A stretch of DNA of 64,000 bases, taken from contig NC_067131.1 of assembly GCF_021347895.1 (NCBI RefSeq), positions 10,134,653-10,198,652 of the forward strand. The letters are read 5' to 3'. This DNA comes from Acanthochromis polyacanthus. Lineage: Eukaryota > Chordata > Actinopteri > Pomacentridae. Below the pieces are notes generated by a model that worked only from the letters and a program-made list of their open reading frames with translations, searched no databases and was not told the DNA's origin. A program made the position numbers and the translations under genes. Shown piece after piece: positions 1 through 12,381 of this stretch; position 1 is the stretch's first letter, and the number at the start of each line of letters is the position of its first letter.

Positions 1-2512
1 CAGCTTCCCAAAGGAAAACAAAGTGAAAAATACCGTCTGACAGTCTTTCCAATTATAAAAAATAAAAAAAAACTCGGGGTGTTTTTCCTCCTCCCTGTCT
101 TCTGCTGTCACCGTCCTCAGGTTACAGGCATGTTTACATTCTTGCAGACTCCTGGCCAACTGGACCATTAAAAATGAAGCAGGTACACAGAGACTGCATG
201 TTTAATGCATGCTCTCATCTCCTGCTGCTGAGGCTACCTCCGCTTTCTCAGGATGCTGCCTGCACAAACGCACTTTCAGCGCATCACGTGGCAAAAGTCC
301 AGAGGTGAAAGACGGCACAATGAGTTCTTGGGCTTTAAGCGTAGTGGAAAGTCAGTGCATATCCTCTGACTTGATCTTGGAGGTTGAACAGGACAGAGGA
401 AGAAGGCTCAGGGGGGTGAAACATGAAAGCTGCCTTTGAAGCGTGCTACACTGGGAATGGTACATTTGAGGAATCGCATGTGCTTCTTATGCCTCTAAAC
501 AGTACAGTTATTGTTTCAGGGGAGGCTCTGGGTGATTTACTGTTTATTCACACTCACAATAAAATGAGATCAAGCAAGTTTTATTTATGAGGAAAGGATT
601 AGCCTTAAACCATTATCCATGGAGTAGCTTCCAAATCGTCTATCATAAACAGCATAATCTCATAATTATTAAAAGTCTAATTAAAAAGAGTGACATTGTA
701 GGATTCACTAAACAGAAATACAGGGTTAAACAATCTTTATTCTGCTTAGTTTTCAGGTAATAAAGGGCAGCACTATGTATTTTTTTTAAGTAATATTTGC
801 TAAAATTCACAGTCCCCAACTGGTTCAGAGAGTAAACTTGCCTGTTTGTTATTATTTTAACAGTTACTCTACTTAAAGAAATTGCACTTGAAGACCTAAG
901 AGTGATTCTTTATGTAATATTTCACAAATGCATTTGGTGTCTGAAAACTTTTTTCCACCACTGTATTTAGAAGGAGCTATTGGACGTAAGGCTGAGTGCT
1001 AAAGAAGAATAATTCTGCTGTAAATGTCTAAATTAATATTAAGAAATCCTAATTTTGTGCTTGAATTATAAGGGATGACACAAATTCATGTGACATTAGT
1101 AGAATGTTGCTTCTAAATAAGCTCTTTAGCAAACAAAATGTACCAAATCCTGCAAAATAATAATAATTACCGTGATTATTACAGAAATCACAGGATACAT
1201 TGTTTTGTAACTTGACTGGAAGTGATAATATGCTACTGTATTGAATGACCCATATTTGAAGTTGTATTCTACCATTGCTCAAATTAATTGCTTTACCTAT
1301 TTAGTTTTAATTATTCCTGAGCAATTGTGCCACCAAATATTATATTTACTCACATAAATACAAAAACAGAAATTCACATTCATCCTGCAAATCAGAACAA
1401 TTTCCATAACACTTTACTGACTTTTCCAGACCTTACAGTCGATCACTGATGTTCATATGAAGTGTGATATTTCAAAGTTATATTTATGATGAAATAATTA
1501 GAAGTGAAAGTAAGCTCTTTACATTGACTGTAATAAAAAATACTACTGTCAAATTCATATTTTAGAGTCAAAGTAAAACTACATTGGCTGTAATATAACT
1601 ACTGTATCTAACTTTATACTAATGAGCTGAGGTGAACGTCTACACTTGATGTTGGTCTGCCTACCAGATGGCTGTTTCTCTGCTTATCGCAGATGTTTCT
1701 GTGAATTAAACCCATGACACCTTTGGAAAACACAACACTGTGTTCTCAGTCTTGCGGATCCACCCCACCTCTACACCTGCTCTCAGTGTTTTCACTCCAA
1801 AACTGCACAAAGCAATAGGATTAAACTCTACAGCCCTTCACCAGATGCACTGTTTAATCAGTGATGACCACTTTGCCCCCTCTTCCCTCTCCATCTTTAA
1901 CCTTTGGACTATCGTGAGGCTTTGATGTGATTGCTGGCCTCTTGAATTGACTGCAAAAGGAAAATCTAGGAAGGTCAAGCAGCTCAATCAATGGACAAGG
2001 TTGATATGATGACATGGCTCTTGGCTGGGAAGGAGAGTGTTTTTCTACGCCTCCCAGCTTGATTTGATCCGTTTCTTTTGATCAAGAAGGTTTAAAAGGG
2101 TCAGTTTGCTCCACTGTCCATGCTTGTTAATGACTGCAGACCCTGTGGCAGTTTATCTCTGCACAAGGCTGCAGCTCTGCATTAGTTACACAGTCAAAGC
2201 CGACTTTCCAAACACTGACTCTCCTGCTTTCCAAGTTGCTTACTGCTTTCTTGTTAAATCTTTTTCTTGTGGCATTTTACCATGCTACACTGCAGCATAC
2301 AGGAACATAATCATGACTTTGAAGATTTTTTCAAGAGTATAGAACACACAACAGAAAGAGAGGTAGGAAATTTTAAGGCTACACTGTAAAAGAAAATCTG
2401 TTCATTTAAAGAAATTTTATTTTTACAGATGTTTGCATATTTTTACATCTGCAAAAAGATGAGAAAATTTAGAAAACTATGCCTATGTCTTATGTGAAAT
2501 AATACTAAAAAT
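1..2512. other. AT-rich intergenic or intronic DNA, no gene seen
   Basis: No exon with convincing splice sites and a recognisable protein was found on either strand. Open frames here are short (under 80 codons) with no family resemblance. The stretch could be a large intron of a gene whose exons lie outside the window. Confidence 0.5.
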
Positions 2513-3006
2513 TAGGGATGTCCGACAATATCAACCCACCAATAATATCTCCCCGATACTGGCATAAAAATTTAATATCAGTCAATATTTTTAGGTTTTT
2601 TTTGCCTATCATGACAACTGCCTGAATAATGCCTGAATTTCACTGGTATTTACTGGATTCATAGAGGGAGGAGAGAGGGAGAATGTGAACTGTTGTTTGA
2701 GACCTTTTTTTTTTTTTTTTAAAAAGGCAAAAATATGGCATTTTTTCCGTAACTTAATTTGAACTAGTTTTCTTATTTTTCACAGACAATGTTTACATTT
2801 GGAAAGCCTTGTTGCATTTGAGAATGCATCCAATGGGGCATCACAACAAAATTAGGAATGATGTGTAAATTCATGGAGATATGTGGTGTTGCCTAAAATT
2901 AGTTAACCCGCCCACATATATCGGTATCTGTTGATATCGGAAATTGAGAGTTGGACAATATCGACATATCAATTACTGGCAACAAAGCCAATATCGGACA
3001 TCCCTA
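2513..3006. mobile_element. hAT-like non-autonomous DNA element with terminal inverted repeats
   Basis: The left end reads TAGGGATGTCCGACAATATC and the right end is its near reverse complement (GATATTGTCGGACATCCCTA with few changes). A similar ATATCGG motif recurs inside near 2920-2960. Flanks read actaaaaa on the left and actaaaga on the right, an imperfect 8-bp target duplication if the element edge is one base further in. Eight-base duplications fit the hAT superfamily. There is no transposase frame, so it would have been moved by an enzyme supplied elsewhere. Confidence 0.65.
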
Positions 3007-4086
3007 CTAAAGACCTGTAACTTTTGAATAACCACTACATTATTACATCTTTCCTTTATTTTAAAATACATTTTCTGTTTTCTTTTTGCATTAAAAGACA
3101 GTTTAATCACAAATTCGTCATAATTTCCCAGATATTTCCTTTTTTTTAAATAAACATCAGAAGCATAAGTGTTTCAGCCGGGCTTTTTTTTGTTTGTTTG
3201 TGTTTTTACATTGTATAAAACTTAAGTTGTAAATCATTTTATCAAATTTTAGTTTTACAAGTTTTTTGTTTTGGGGTGTTTTTTGGGGGTTTTGTTTTAG
3301 CATCACAGATTTGATTAAATGGTCATCCTCAAAAGTGCTGTCTCCATTTTCCATTTAAACTAAAAAAATTAATCCAGGACTTAATACATTTCATTATAAT
3401 TTAACACAACTGCTTCTCTGCTTTGACTAGCTGGCTACATATTAGGAAGATTAACTTGCTTTTTCTTGTTTCATTTAACTGCTGAGTTCAAGTAGGATAA
3501 CATAGTGAAGTACTAATAAAATGGATAATGAAAGTTCTTCTGCTTTAGTCATTTATTTCAGAGCGTTTAACTTTTTTTTTTTTAGTGCTGAATGTTATTT
3601 CATGTTCTATTTTTTACAGATTAATTCAGCATAGTATCATTTTGCATCGTAAAACTAGTCAGATTCTGCTTTAACTCACAGTTTTTTTTGTCAAAATCCG
3701 TGGTTTCTGTGCTTTGCCTAGAGCAGTGAAACACTAAGATTTAAGACATGCTTTGATCTGAGATGCTTTCTGCAGCATCTTTGCCTCAGCTGGACAGCTT
3801 TGTGTTTCCTCTCAGGCATACATGATCAGAGAGTGTGTTGCTACAGGTCCTCTTTATACCTCACCTCCCAACCTCAGCCCTCCCTGCTTTTAAATGGTTT
3901 CCAAATCCAACATGCTCTGAAATCTTGAAAGCGCACTTCAAAATCCATTAAGTCGCTAAGAAAAGGATTTGAAATCCACGGGACAGGTTTTCATTGCGCT
4001 CTCTCCACGTGGCTCATAGTGCATTTGTGAATCTGGAGATATTAATTTTTCAGCTAAACCACTTCATCTTTTTTCTCTGCCCATAC

Positions 4087-4117
<31 letters not shown>

Positions 4118-6875
4118 AGTACAGTACGTGCAGACACACTTCTATTGTTTTTCTCACGGCAAGCTCACTTGAAGTGCTCAGTTTAGTGCTGCTCCCACAG
4201 AGGATTCTTTAAACTGTCTGTCCTGCTATAAAGAGGCAAAACTATAATCTATTCAATTTGATGTGTGTCACAGACTTGGGGGTCTGTGCCTTCAAGGCAC
4301 AGGGATTACAGGATAATTGGGGCTGCTCTGTTTTGCTAAAGATGCTTTGCTTGCTGTCAGCTGAAGCCACTTTTTTTCCTCTTTTCACACAAGTCAACAT
4401 CTCTGTTATGACAAACAGAAAGATGAAAAAGGCAAACTGTTCAGCATACTGAAGAATCAGCAAGACAGGGACAGAGTTGGTAATAAGTCTTGCCTCGCCT
4501 GGTGTGTTTTTACAAAGGAAAGTGCAAGCTTTTGAGAAACAAGGCGACAGAGGACGAGAAATAAAGATCCAGTACGAAGACAGAGCAGAAAGATGAAGAC
4601 TGGGAAAAGTAGCTGACGAGATTTGAATCTCAAACAGACTCATAACTCTCCAAACTTTTCAGAATCTATTCGGAACATGATGTAAACAACAGAGTTCTCT
4701 GCAGTCATATTGTTTGGGATTAAGGAACATGCCGCCACCTTATTTTCAAATGAATCTCATAGCTTCCTTCATGACTTGGCACATTCTCGAATGATTTCTT
4801 CCAATTAAATGTAAGAAATTTGTTTTACTAATGTCATCCAGCTGGCCCTCTCTGAGTCAGGTTGTTTTTGCTTGATTCATTTTTTTTCTCTTTTAATGAG
4901 CGAGTCCATCTGGCCTTCCAGCTCACCAACACATATGATTTTCATGCTCGAAAATTTTAGAGAAGAGACTTTTGTGAATCTTGTTTTTAGTAGAGAGGAA
5001 GGCCAAAGAGGAAGTTTGTGGATGTGATGAAGGAGGACATGCTGCTGGTTGGCGAGACAGAATAAGAAATGGATGATCTGCTGTGATGACCCCTAACAGG
5101 AGCAGCAAAAGCAGATGCTTTTTCCTTCTCTACAGTATGCATTTTGGGTGTTTGATGCATTTTGTCTGATGCCTCTTGCAATAATGATGCTTGTTGATGT
5201 ATGTTGTCGCCTCTCTGAGCTTCAGCTTCACTTATCTGACACTTTTCTTCAACTCAAACTTTGTTCCAGTTCCTTCCTCAGAATCTTGTTTTTTTCTTTT
5301 CATCCTCATTTTTAAACTACATCCCGGTCACGCTGTATCTCCCCTAATGCTCCAGGTTTCACGTATAGTCTGTAAAAATGTGCTGTGAAAAAAATCCCTA
5401 GAAACAATTTAATTCCTTCTGAGTGTGTTTTCTCCCAAACACAGAATATATTAATTCAATTTCACACACTTCTTGCAAAATGTGAGAAAAATGAATCATC
5501 TGATCATGAGGCAGAAAGCGGCTCTATTTAGCATTTTAACCAGTTATTGATGAATGAGCTCATCTGACTCGTGTATTATCAAATGAAGCTTTAGGTTTAC
5601 TGCCTACAGCTGCACTGGTTCATTTTGCTCAGATTGCTGTTAAGCTGCGGCTGTAGCTGCAAATCGTGACTGACAACTGTATTCATGCCGCTCTAACTGT
5701 CTTGTAAGACTGAAACTTTAATATTAAATGAGAACACTGAGCAGAGACAGAGTGAAGAACTGCAAACATTTTGGAAACTGAGAGGTCATAAAACTGACAT
5801 CCAAACAGACACTGTATGCCTTAGCAGTGCTTAGATTAGTTTGAGAAAGCTGTAAAAAAAAAAAAAAACAAGCAAAACTGGGAAAAGAAACCAAAAAGAA
5901 TGCTGCTTTATTGCATAGTTTAGAAACATGTGCAGTAGATGCACGTTTGCTGACAATGATGTCACTCTTTGCATTTAATAGACAGATATTGCAGCCATTA
6001 GCCTTTGCAAATCTAAAACACTGTTAATATCAATTGAGTAAAAATGACAACAAGCCCTTTTGTTTGGTAAAAACTACAAAAAAGGGCTTGTTCCAAAGTA
6101 TTATATGGACTCCACTAATACCACTGTCATCTCATATGTGCATCAAATATCATATTACAGTCCGGTCTGCACTGTGGATGTCCCACATGTCATGCTATGG
6201 TCATATTAAGTCTGTTTCCATCTTTCTGTCTCACAGACCAAAATTAATGCCTCGCTTTTGGAAGAGGAAAAGTTGTTTTTCCACAAGTCATCCATTCCCA
6301 GATCGAAACATATGCAGAGTTAAAACTGAGTCAGATATCAGTGTAGGGCTGAGGGTAGGGGTCATAAATACACTAAATTTACGAACTTTTCTAGTGCACA
6401 AACCAGCAAAGGGATGGCAAAAGTCTGGCTAAAGTTCTCTGGTGAAGCCTGTTAGGGGGCTGTATGCTCATAGAACTTGATTTACATCCAGTAAATACCC
6501 TATTTCTAGCAGAACTATTTTGCAGAACCATTTCAGTTTTCATAGAGATGCATTTTAATACCACAGCCACCCTTGGTTTAACCACATATGTCTTGGCCGC
6601 AAAAAATATTCTATATTGATTTTGCAGCAGTTCAAAGATTTTGTATTGATATCATTGAAAAGTAGACAGTAAAAATGCATTTGGTTTTTTTTGTTGTTTT
6701 TTTACTCTAAGTGTGTATGACTTAGGTTAAGCTGTGGATGTAGTTGATCTCTTATACAGACTCTTAAAGAACCTACTTTAAGGAGCTCTGAAAATAAGTG
6801 GTACCTTGACAGAATGCATGTCTTGGATGCTCCTGAACACTCTCGGGTCTTTCAGGTCTTTCAGCATCAGACACT
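3007..6875. other. Intergenic DNA, no gene seen
   Basis: AT-rich sequence with T-runs, for example near 3573-3583. A TA dinucleotide tract lies at 4090-4117. The frames at 4242-4643 (minus) and 6034-6432 (plus) have no recognisable domain and no supporting splice structure. Nothing else could be supported. Confidence 0.45.
4090..4117. repeat. (TA)n microsatellite
   Basis: A nearly uninterrupted TA dinucleotide run of about 13 units, beginning after CATATG. Confidence 0.9.
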
Positions 6876-6879
6876 GTCA

Positions 6880-7443
6880 CCCAGGCTTGTGTTCAGGTGG
6901 GGTTTGCTACCCCCCATGGATCTCCTCTCGTAATCCAGAGCCCTCTTGAGGCTTTCTCTGCTTCCTCCGTGATGTTCTTGATGGCTCTTCTCCTCTCCAC
7001 TCCAGTGATAATTGCCCCACAAACCCTCTGCAGCCAACCTTGATGGGCATACACTTTGCCTTCGAGCCCTGCTCGCATCAGTTGATGACCAACCCTTCAT
7101 ATTTGGTCCTCTTTCTCTCGTGGGCCTCGTCCAGACAGTTCTCCCACGGCACTGTCACCTCCATCAGGATGATGGTCTTCGTCTCCTCTGAAACCAGGAG
7201 GATGTCTGGCCTCAGAGTGGTTGCAACAACGTACTGGGGGAACTTAAGCTGTTTCTCCAGGTCGACAGACAGCTGCCAGTCCTGTCCAATTGCTAGGAAT
7301 CATGTTGGGTTTGTGGCTCCTGTGGTTCTATGCAGCTGTTCTCCGGCTTTCATGAAGGCGATTGCCTGGGTGGTGGGACGGGACCGTCTGATTCCCACGC
7401 TGATGGCTTCCACAATGGGTTTCAGAACCTGGTTGTGACGCCA
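6880..7443 (-). pseudogene. R2-type LINE fragment: C-terminal restriction-like endonuclease domain, broken
   Basis: Read on the minus strand, 7443 to about 7100 gives one long frame containing YTWRHNQVLKPIVEAI, then QLKFPQYVVATTLRPDILLV and MEVTVPWE. This is the PD-(D/E)XK-like endonuclease tail of site-specific non-LTR retrotransposons (R2 and relatives). A stop follows VIN, the frame continues with KCMPIKVGCRGFVGQ, and a shift then leads to RRAIKNITEEAEKASRG and LWITRGDPW, the usual C-terminus of these fish elements. The reverse transcriptase is absent, so this is a truncated, inactive piece. What is seen: homology-like blocks, one stop and one frameshift. The clade assignment is from memory. 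Confidence 0.7.
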
Positions 7444-7449
7444 GGTGTA

Positions 7450-8300
7450 CGAACTAAAGAACAACGCAATATCGACCCAGAAGCTGCAGCCAAATGAGAG
7501 AAACCAAAGGCTGTATGGATTTAGTGTGAAGTCACAACTACTGCTTGTCCTGACCCTTACAAGAAAACTTTTGACAGGTCTTAAGTCAACTTATCTCCTG
7601 CGATGTGGACTCTTTTTGAGACACTATATTACTTATCAAATGAGGGTCACATTATAAAGGTTATTAATTCTCAGGTGATTCTCCGTGAGAGTCTTTCCTG
7701 CATTTCCTGTGACATAAATTACCAAAAACAGCAACTCATTGTGCCTGCCCAATTGGAGTGATGGCCACTGACATAAAAACTGTCTGGCCCTGGCACTGCA
7801 CTCAAATAAGACTTTAACAATACATATTTGTAACTATTTTTCAATTTTGAGGAGCATAAACTTTGATCTGTGAGTCACATTTTGCATCAGTTCCAACTGG
7901 TCTGCTCATGATTTCACTCAAGTTGTAACCCTCTGGGATTTCAGAACGGTTTAGCTTTGATCATAGCAACCATATGTATGACAATTCCACAGTAGTATGT
8001 TTCACAGTAGAGCTGCTTACTGAATGCCGTATTTTCAGTGTAAATAGTACAAGGGAGCATGAAAGCAATGACAGTCGCCCGAGGTTCAACAAATGTGAGC
8101 AGAAAGCTGCCACTTCGAATCACTGGCAGCTTAGGAAAACCCAGGAGACAACAGCATTCAACCTGCCCTTTTCAAAAGCAGCAGCTGACAATTGTCTATT
8201 AGTAGTCAATGTAGTTATACTTCGTGTATTGTAGGTCCTAGAAATCAAAAATGGTCCAAAATGAGTTTGAATTTTGTCCCTAGTGATGCACAAAGTTGTC
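7450..8300. other. Intergenic DNA, no gene seen
   Basis: Unique-looking AT-rich sequence between the LINE fragment and the truncated SINE. The overlapping frames at 7941-8311 on both strands have no recognisable features. Confidence 0.4.
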
Positions 8301-8315
8301 CAGAATGACACAAAC

Positions 8316-8390
8316 TATCCATCCATCCATTCTCTATACACCGGTTTATCTTCACTAGGGTCGCGGGGGGTGCTGGAGCCTATCCCAGCT
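8316..8390 (-). mobile_element. Truncated tRNA-derived SINE (3' end only)
   Basis: The plus strand shows the ATCC tandem tail followed by the stretch ending CTATCCCAGCTGA. It matches the tail halves of the longer copies near 21.7, 53.3 and 57.9 kb. It is flanked by gacacaaac on both sides (8307-8315 and 8391-8399), a target-site duplication showing that the short form was inserted as such by incomplete reverse transcription. Confidence 0.8.
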
Positions 8391-8559
8391 GACACAAACC
8401 AGCAATCAGATAAATTTGTGTAAGTAATATTGTAAGCTCTTAACTTTATTATTTAAATTAGTAAAGTGCATATATAATAAATTATACTGCAGAGTTCTTA
8501 CATTAATGTTTAATTTAGTTAGAAATTTTGTATAATAAATAATGTAGAGTGTTAAACAA

Positions 8560-9300
8560 AATGTTTTGACACCAAGCGACAGCTGTGGAACAAAACAGCT
8601 GACTGCTCTGCAGAGGAAACTCAGTGAGGAGGTGGAGGAGCAGAATTTGCAACTGAGGGAGGAGAATTAATAAACTCCAGGGGGAGAATCAGAAGCTCCA
8701 GGAGGAGAATGAGATAATGCAGGAGGAGAAGAATGTAATGCTGCAGAATGAAGCCCTGCTGTTCACAGAGCACATGGGCACAGCGGCCAAAAGAAAGGAA
8801 CAGGCTGATCAACTCAGCTGCAGTTACAAAACCATAATCAGAATGCTGAACGAGCATCTGAGGAGGAGAAAGATCAAGTACAGCATGCTGTAAGAAGAAA
8901 AATTGAGTCCAACCAGCTGAAGGATGAGTAAATCCTCCAGAATCTGATGGAGAGACTCTCTGTGATGCTTAGTGACACCAAGAAGCAGCTGTGGAACATA
9001 GCAGCTGTACTCCAGCAGAGTAAGAGGTCCAGATGACCAAATCTAGCATTCTGCAGGAGAAGCTCATTTAGGAGGTCACCAAGAGAGAGGAGGTGGAGGA
9101 GGAGAAGAAGGAACTGCAGCAGGAGAAGGAAGACATGGAGGAGAACATGAAGTTGATAGAGAAAAGGAATGAAGAACTGTAGGAAGAAAAACCACCTGGC
9201 TGGCATCAAATTCAACCCCTACGTTTGTCCCAGAGGATGGTGGAGACTTCATGTTTCTTTGAGCTGTGCCTGATCAAGTTCCATGCGGCAAGACATGGCC
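8560..9300 (+). pseudogene. Decayed coiled-coil-coding sequence with an internal duplication
   Basis: Plus-strand reading gives heptad-like, Glu/Lys/Leu-rich stretches such as LQRKLSEEVEEQNLQLREEN and NEIMQEEKNVMLQNEALLF, then EEVEEEKKELQQEKEDMEEN. They are interrupted by in-frame stops (after REEN, after SPTS) and frame changes. The motif encoding DTKKQLWN occurs twice, near 8570 and 8970, so an approximately 400-bp unit was duplicated. The parent protein is not recognised. It may be a dead copy of a coiled-coil gene or part of a repeat family with coding capacity. No splice sites were needed to read through the blocks, which fits a retrocopy, but this is inference. Confidence 0.45.
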
Positions 9301-9339
9301 ATCAGACCCTTGGGATTACATATCTCATCTGGTCAAGTC

Positions 9340-9850
9340 ATCACTGGTTTAAAATTTGTCAAAAAGGTCTCACAATTTGTCCAAAATAACATAACCATGT
9401 TCAAAATGGCTCACAATTTGTCCAAAAATATTCTCAAATTTACCAAAATGACTCAAAATTTATCTAAAATGGGTCTCAGTTTCTCCCAAAGTTTTCTCAA
9501 ATCGGCCAAAATGACTGGAATTTTGTCCAAAAGTAGTTAAAAATTCCCATGACACAAAATCTGTCAAAAAAAATTGGCCAAAAATTAAACACAGTGTTCA
9601 AAATTGGTCCAAAATTGGCCAAAATGGCATAAACGTCTCCAAAATGAAACAAACCCTGTCACAAATGACAAATAAAAAAATCCAAAAGACTCACTGATGT
9701 CCCAAATAACAGAAAACAATTAACAGTCTTTTTGAAAATTACATCTTGATCTGTTGAAAATTATCAAAAAGAATATTATAGTTTAAATGTTGATCAAAAT
9801 GGCTCAAAATTATTCCAAAATTACTTAAATTTGTCTAGTGTGTTTCACAA
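9340..9850. repeat. Degenerate tandem repeat (AAAATGACTCAAAATTTGTCC-like)
   Basis: Units of roughly 20-35 bases built around caaaatg-(g/a)ct-caaaat-ttgtc recur about fifteen times with substitutions and small indels. The open frame at 9283-9540 is a by-product of the repeat, with KMxxNLSK-like periodicity. Confidence 0.7.
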
Positions 9851-9859
9851 TTGTTCGAA

Positions 9860-11078
9860 GCAGAGTGAGACTGTAAAAGCACAGGACGTGGTTTTCAGAA
9901 GACAGGACTGAGCATCTATCTGTATAGAATCTGACAGAACTGACAGTCCGTCTGATTGATCTGCATCAGTGACCGTTATTAATCCCTTTTTCAATCATGA
10001 AACATGAATGAGAGAATTAAACCTCCTTGCGCTTTCTGGTGACATTGTATCTCTCCATCTATTGACCAAAGCTATTAGGTAATAAAGTGAACCGGACATG
10101 TGATGGAAGAGAAAATAAAAATAATTGTGAGCAGGATAAGATCAAAGCAGGAGGTTAATACTGTTGCTCTATATTTAACTGTGACCGTTTGACATTTCTA
10201 AACCTCCCATATGTGAATCCAAGGACATCTCCTGGTAGCTGGAAATATTCGGATTAGCAGTCAGTTTGCACATGATGAATGAATGAAAAGACAAACGGTT
10301 TACCATTGCACAAGGAAGAAAAACACGATGTTAAGAAGGTCATCAAACTAGCAAGAGTGAGGTGATGTATTTAGTTGTTAGATAACTGTTTTTACATTTA
10401 AAAATAATCTGCCTTTAATTACTTCTATCGCCTCATCTCGATTGTTATTAAAGATCTCCTGAACTCTTGTTCAGTGTGGCCCCATTTGTTTAGCCCGGGT
10501 TCAAGGCCAACTGTAATAAAGAGAGCCGCTTCGTTTCAGCTCATATTCCTCTCCTTATCTAATCCCATTAAGGCTCACGCTTCAGGAAATAGGAGTGCCT
10601 CCTGGTAATGAGGAAACTCATTAATAGAGCTACAAAATGGCCTCACTGTACAAAGGCTGTTTTCTCCTTCAGTAATCCCGATGACATCTCCCTGCAGATC
10701 TCACATTTATTTATATATACGGATGGTTTTATAGCTGCAGATCCATTTGGTAATGACTGCATACAGTTAAATGATATTTTTAGTGAAAGTACAGTGTATG
10801 GAGCCACTGTTCATCCAAATTAAATCAGGATATCAGGTACATTACGCCCCGTAAAGCTTCATTCCAGCTACTCAAGGTCTGTGAAACCCAGATTTTAAAA
10901 TATGAGGGTTCTTCAAAGCCAGTCTATTGTTTATGCATGACTGTAAATGAGCCACACACACCAGCAACCACCATCCAGACTAAATGGAAAGATATGGTAA
11001 TGCTAATAATAAAATTAGCAATGGTAATGGGAAAATAAATGTACCAGTGAACAGGAAGTCACCACTCCAAGGCAGGTA
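9860..11078. other. Intergenic DNA, no gene seen
   Basis: No exon recognised. The interval 10430-10840 is less AT-biased than its surroundings, with several TAAT-type motifs and no repeat match, so it is a weak candidate for conserved non-coding sequence. That is only an impression from composition. Confidence 0.35.
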
Positions 11079-12381
11079 CAGTTGTGAACAAAGTTTACAT
11101 ACACTTGTGAAGACCATGTATATCATGACAATCTTGAGTTTCCAGCGACAGTGAACGATAAAAAAAAAGGATCAAAAATATACATATAGCAATGCTAATA
11201 TTTGGTTACATGTTCCTTGGCCATTTTTTAAATCTAAATTTGGTGCTTTTTGGTAGCCATCCACAAGCTTCTGGTTGTATCTTTGATCGGTTCTCTTGAC
11301 AGAATTGGTTTAGTTCAACTAAATTTGTTCGTTTTCTAACAGACTTTTTTCTTCAGCATGGTCCATAGGTTCTCCACAGGGTTTAAAGTCAAGAATTTGT
11401 GGAGAATAGTGTGTTTGGGGGTCAATGTCTTGTTGAAATACCCAACTGTGTCAAAAACAGCCCCAAAGCATAATACTGCCACCACCATGCTTGATGGTAG
11501 ATATGATATTCTTGATGTTGAAGGCCTCATCTTCTCTGCTCCAAACATATTTCTGGTCATTGTGGGCAAAAAAAACTCCATTTTTGTTTTATCTGTACAC
11601 AGAACTTTCCTTCAGAAGGACTTTCTGTTGTCCATGTGATCACCAGCAAACTTCAGTCAAGCTTTAAGGTGCCGTTTCTGGAGGAAGAGCGAGCAAAATC
11701 CTCGCTGATACCTGTATTCTAGCAGCTTCTAATTCATTGCAGATCTGCTTTTTAGATATTCTTGGCTGGCCGTTGACCATCCTGACCAATTGTCACTCAG
11801 CAGCAGGTGATAGTTTGTGTTTTCTCTCTGACTGCGGCATTAACACAAGTGTACCATGAACTTTATGCTAGAAAGAACTGTCTGCACAGATGATTTTGGC
11901 ATCTGTAGTAGCTTCCCTGGCTGGTTGAAGTTATTGATTTGCTTCTTCAGATCTCTACTCAGTTGCTTAGACTTCCCCATTTTAGTGTTTGTGGCCGAGT
12001 CTATATCAAATAGGCCCAGTTTAAATTGGCTCAGAGTCAGCAGCTGTAGTCAATCATAAACACTCACAGGAAGTTAGGAGGCCATGCAACTAAGAAAATT
12101 TGATTAACACAACTTTCTTCAAAACCAAAACTAACAATTCAAGTTGCTGTATGTATATTTTTCACTGAGCAGATTTTTTCACATTTCCCAAAAAAACTAT
12201 ATTAAATCTATGAAGGAACCTAAACACATAATTGTTTTTTTTTTTTTTGTGACAAATACATACAGTATGTGTTTTGATCATACTGTCATAGAAAATTAAG
12301 CGTTATAGGAGTCATTGGAAACTCAAGCCTATCATAATATGCATTTTCTTCAAAAGTGTATGTAAATTTTGTTCACAACTG
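11079..12381 (-). mobile_element. Dead Tc1/mariner transposon
   Basis: The left end CAGTTGTGAACAAAGTTTAC is matched in reverse complement at the right end (GTAAATTTTGTTCACAACTG). Inside, the minus strand shows scraps of a Tc1 transposase, for example NPVENLWTMLKKK and the PSSMVVAVLCFGAVF block (11336-11581). Stops and frame changes prevent a full protein. The left end has the expected TA target site (11077-11078), but the right one is not preserved. It belongs to the same broad subfamily as the decayed copy at 20.4-20.9 kb, whose end has a similar inverted repeat. Confidence 0.85.

Noticed and set aside
4242..4643. 133-codon minus-strand frame
   Set aside because: No domain, no signal of splicing, overlapping frame on the other strand; expected by chance in this length of DNA.
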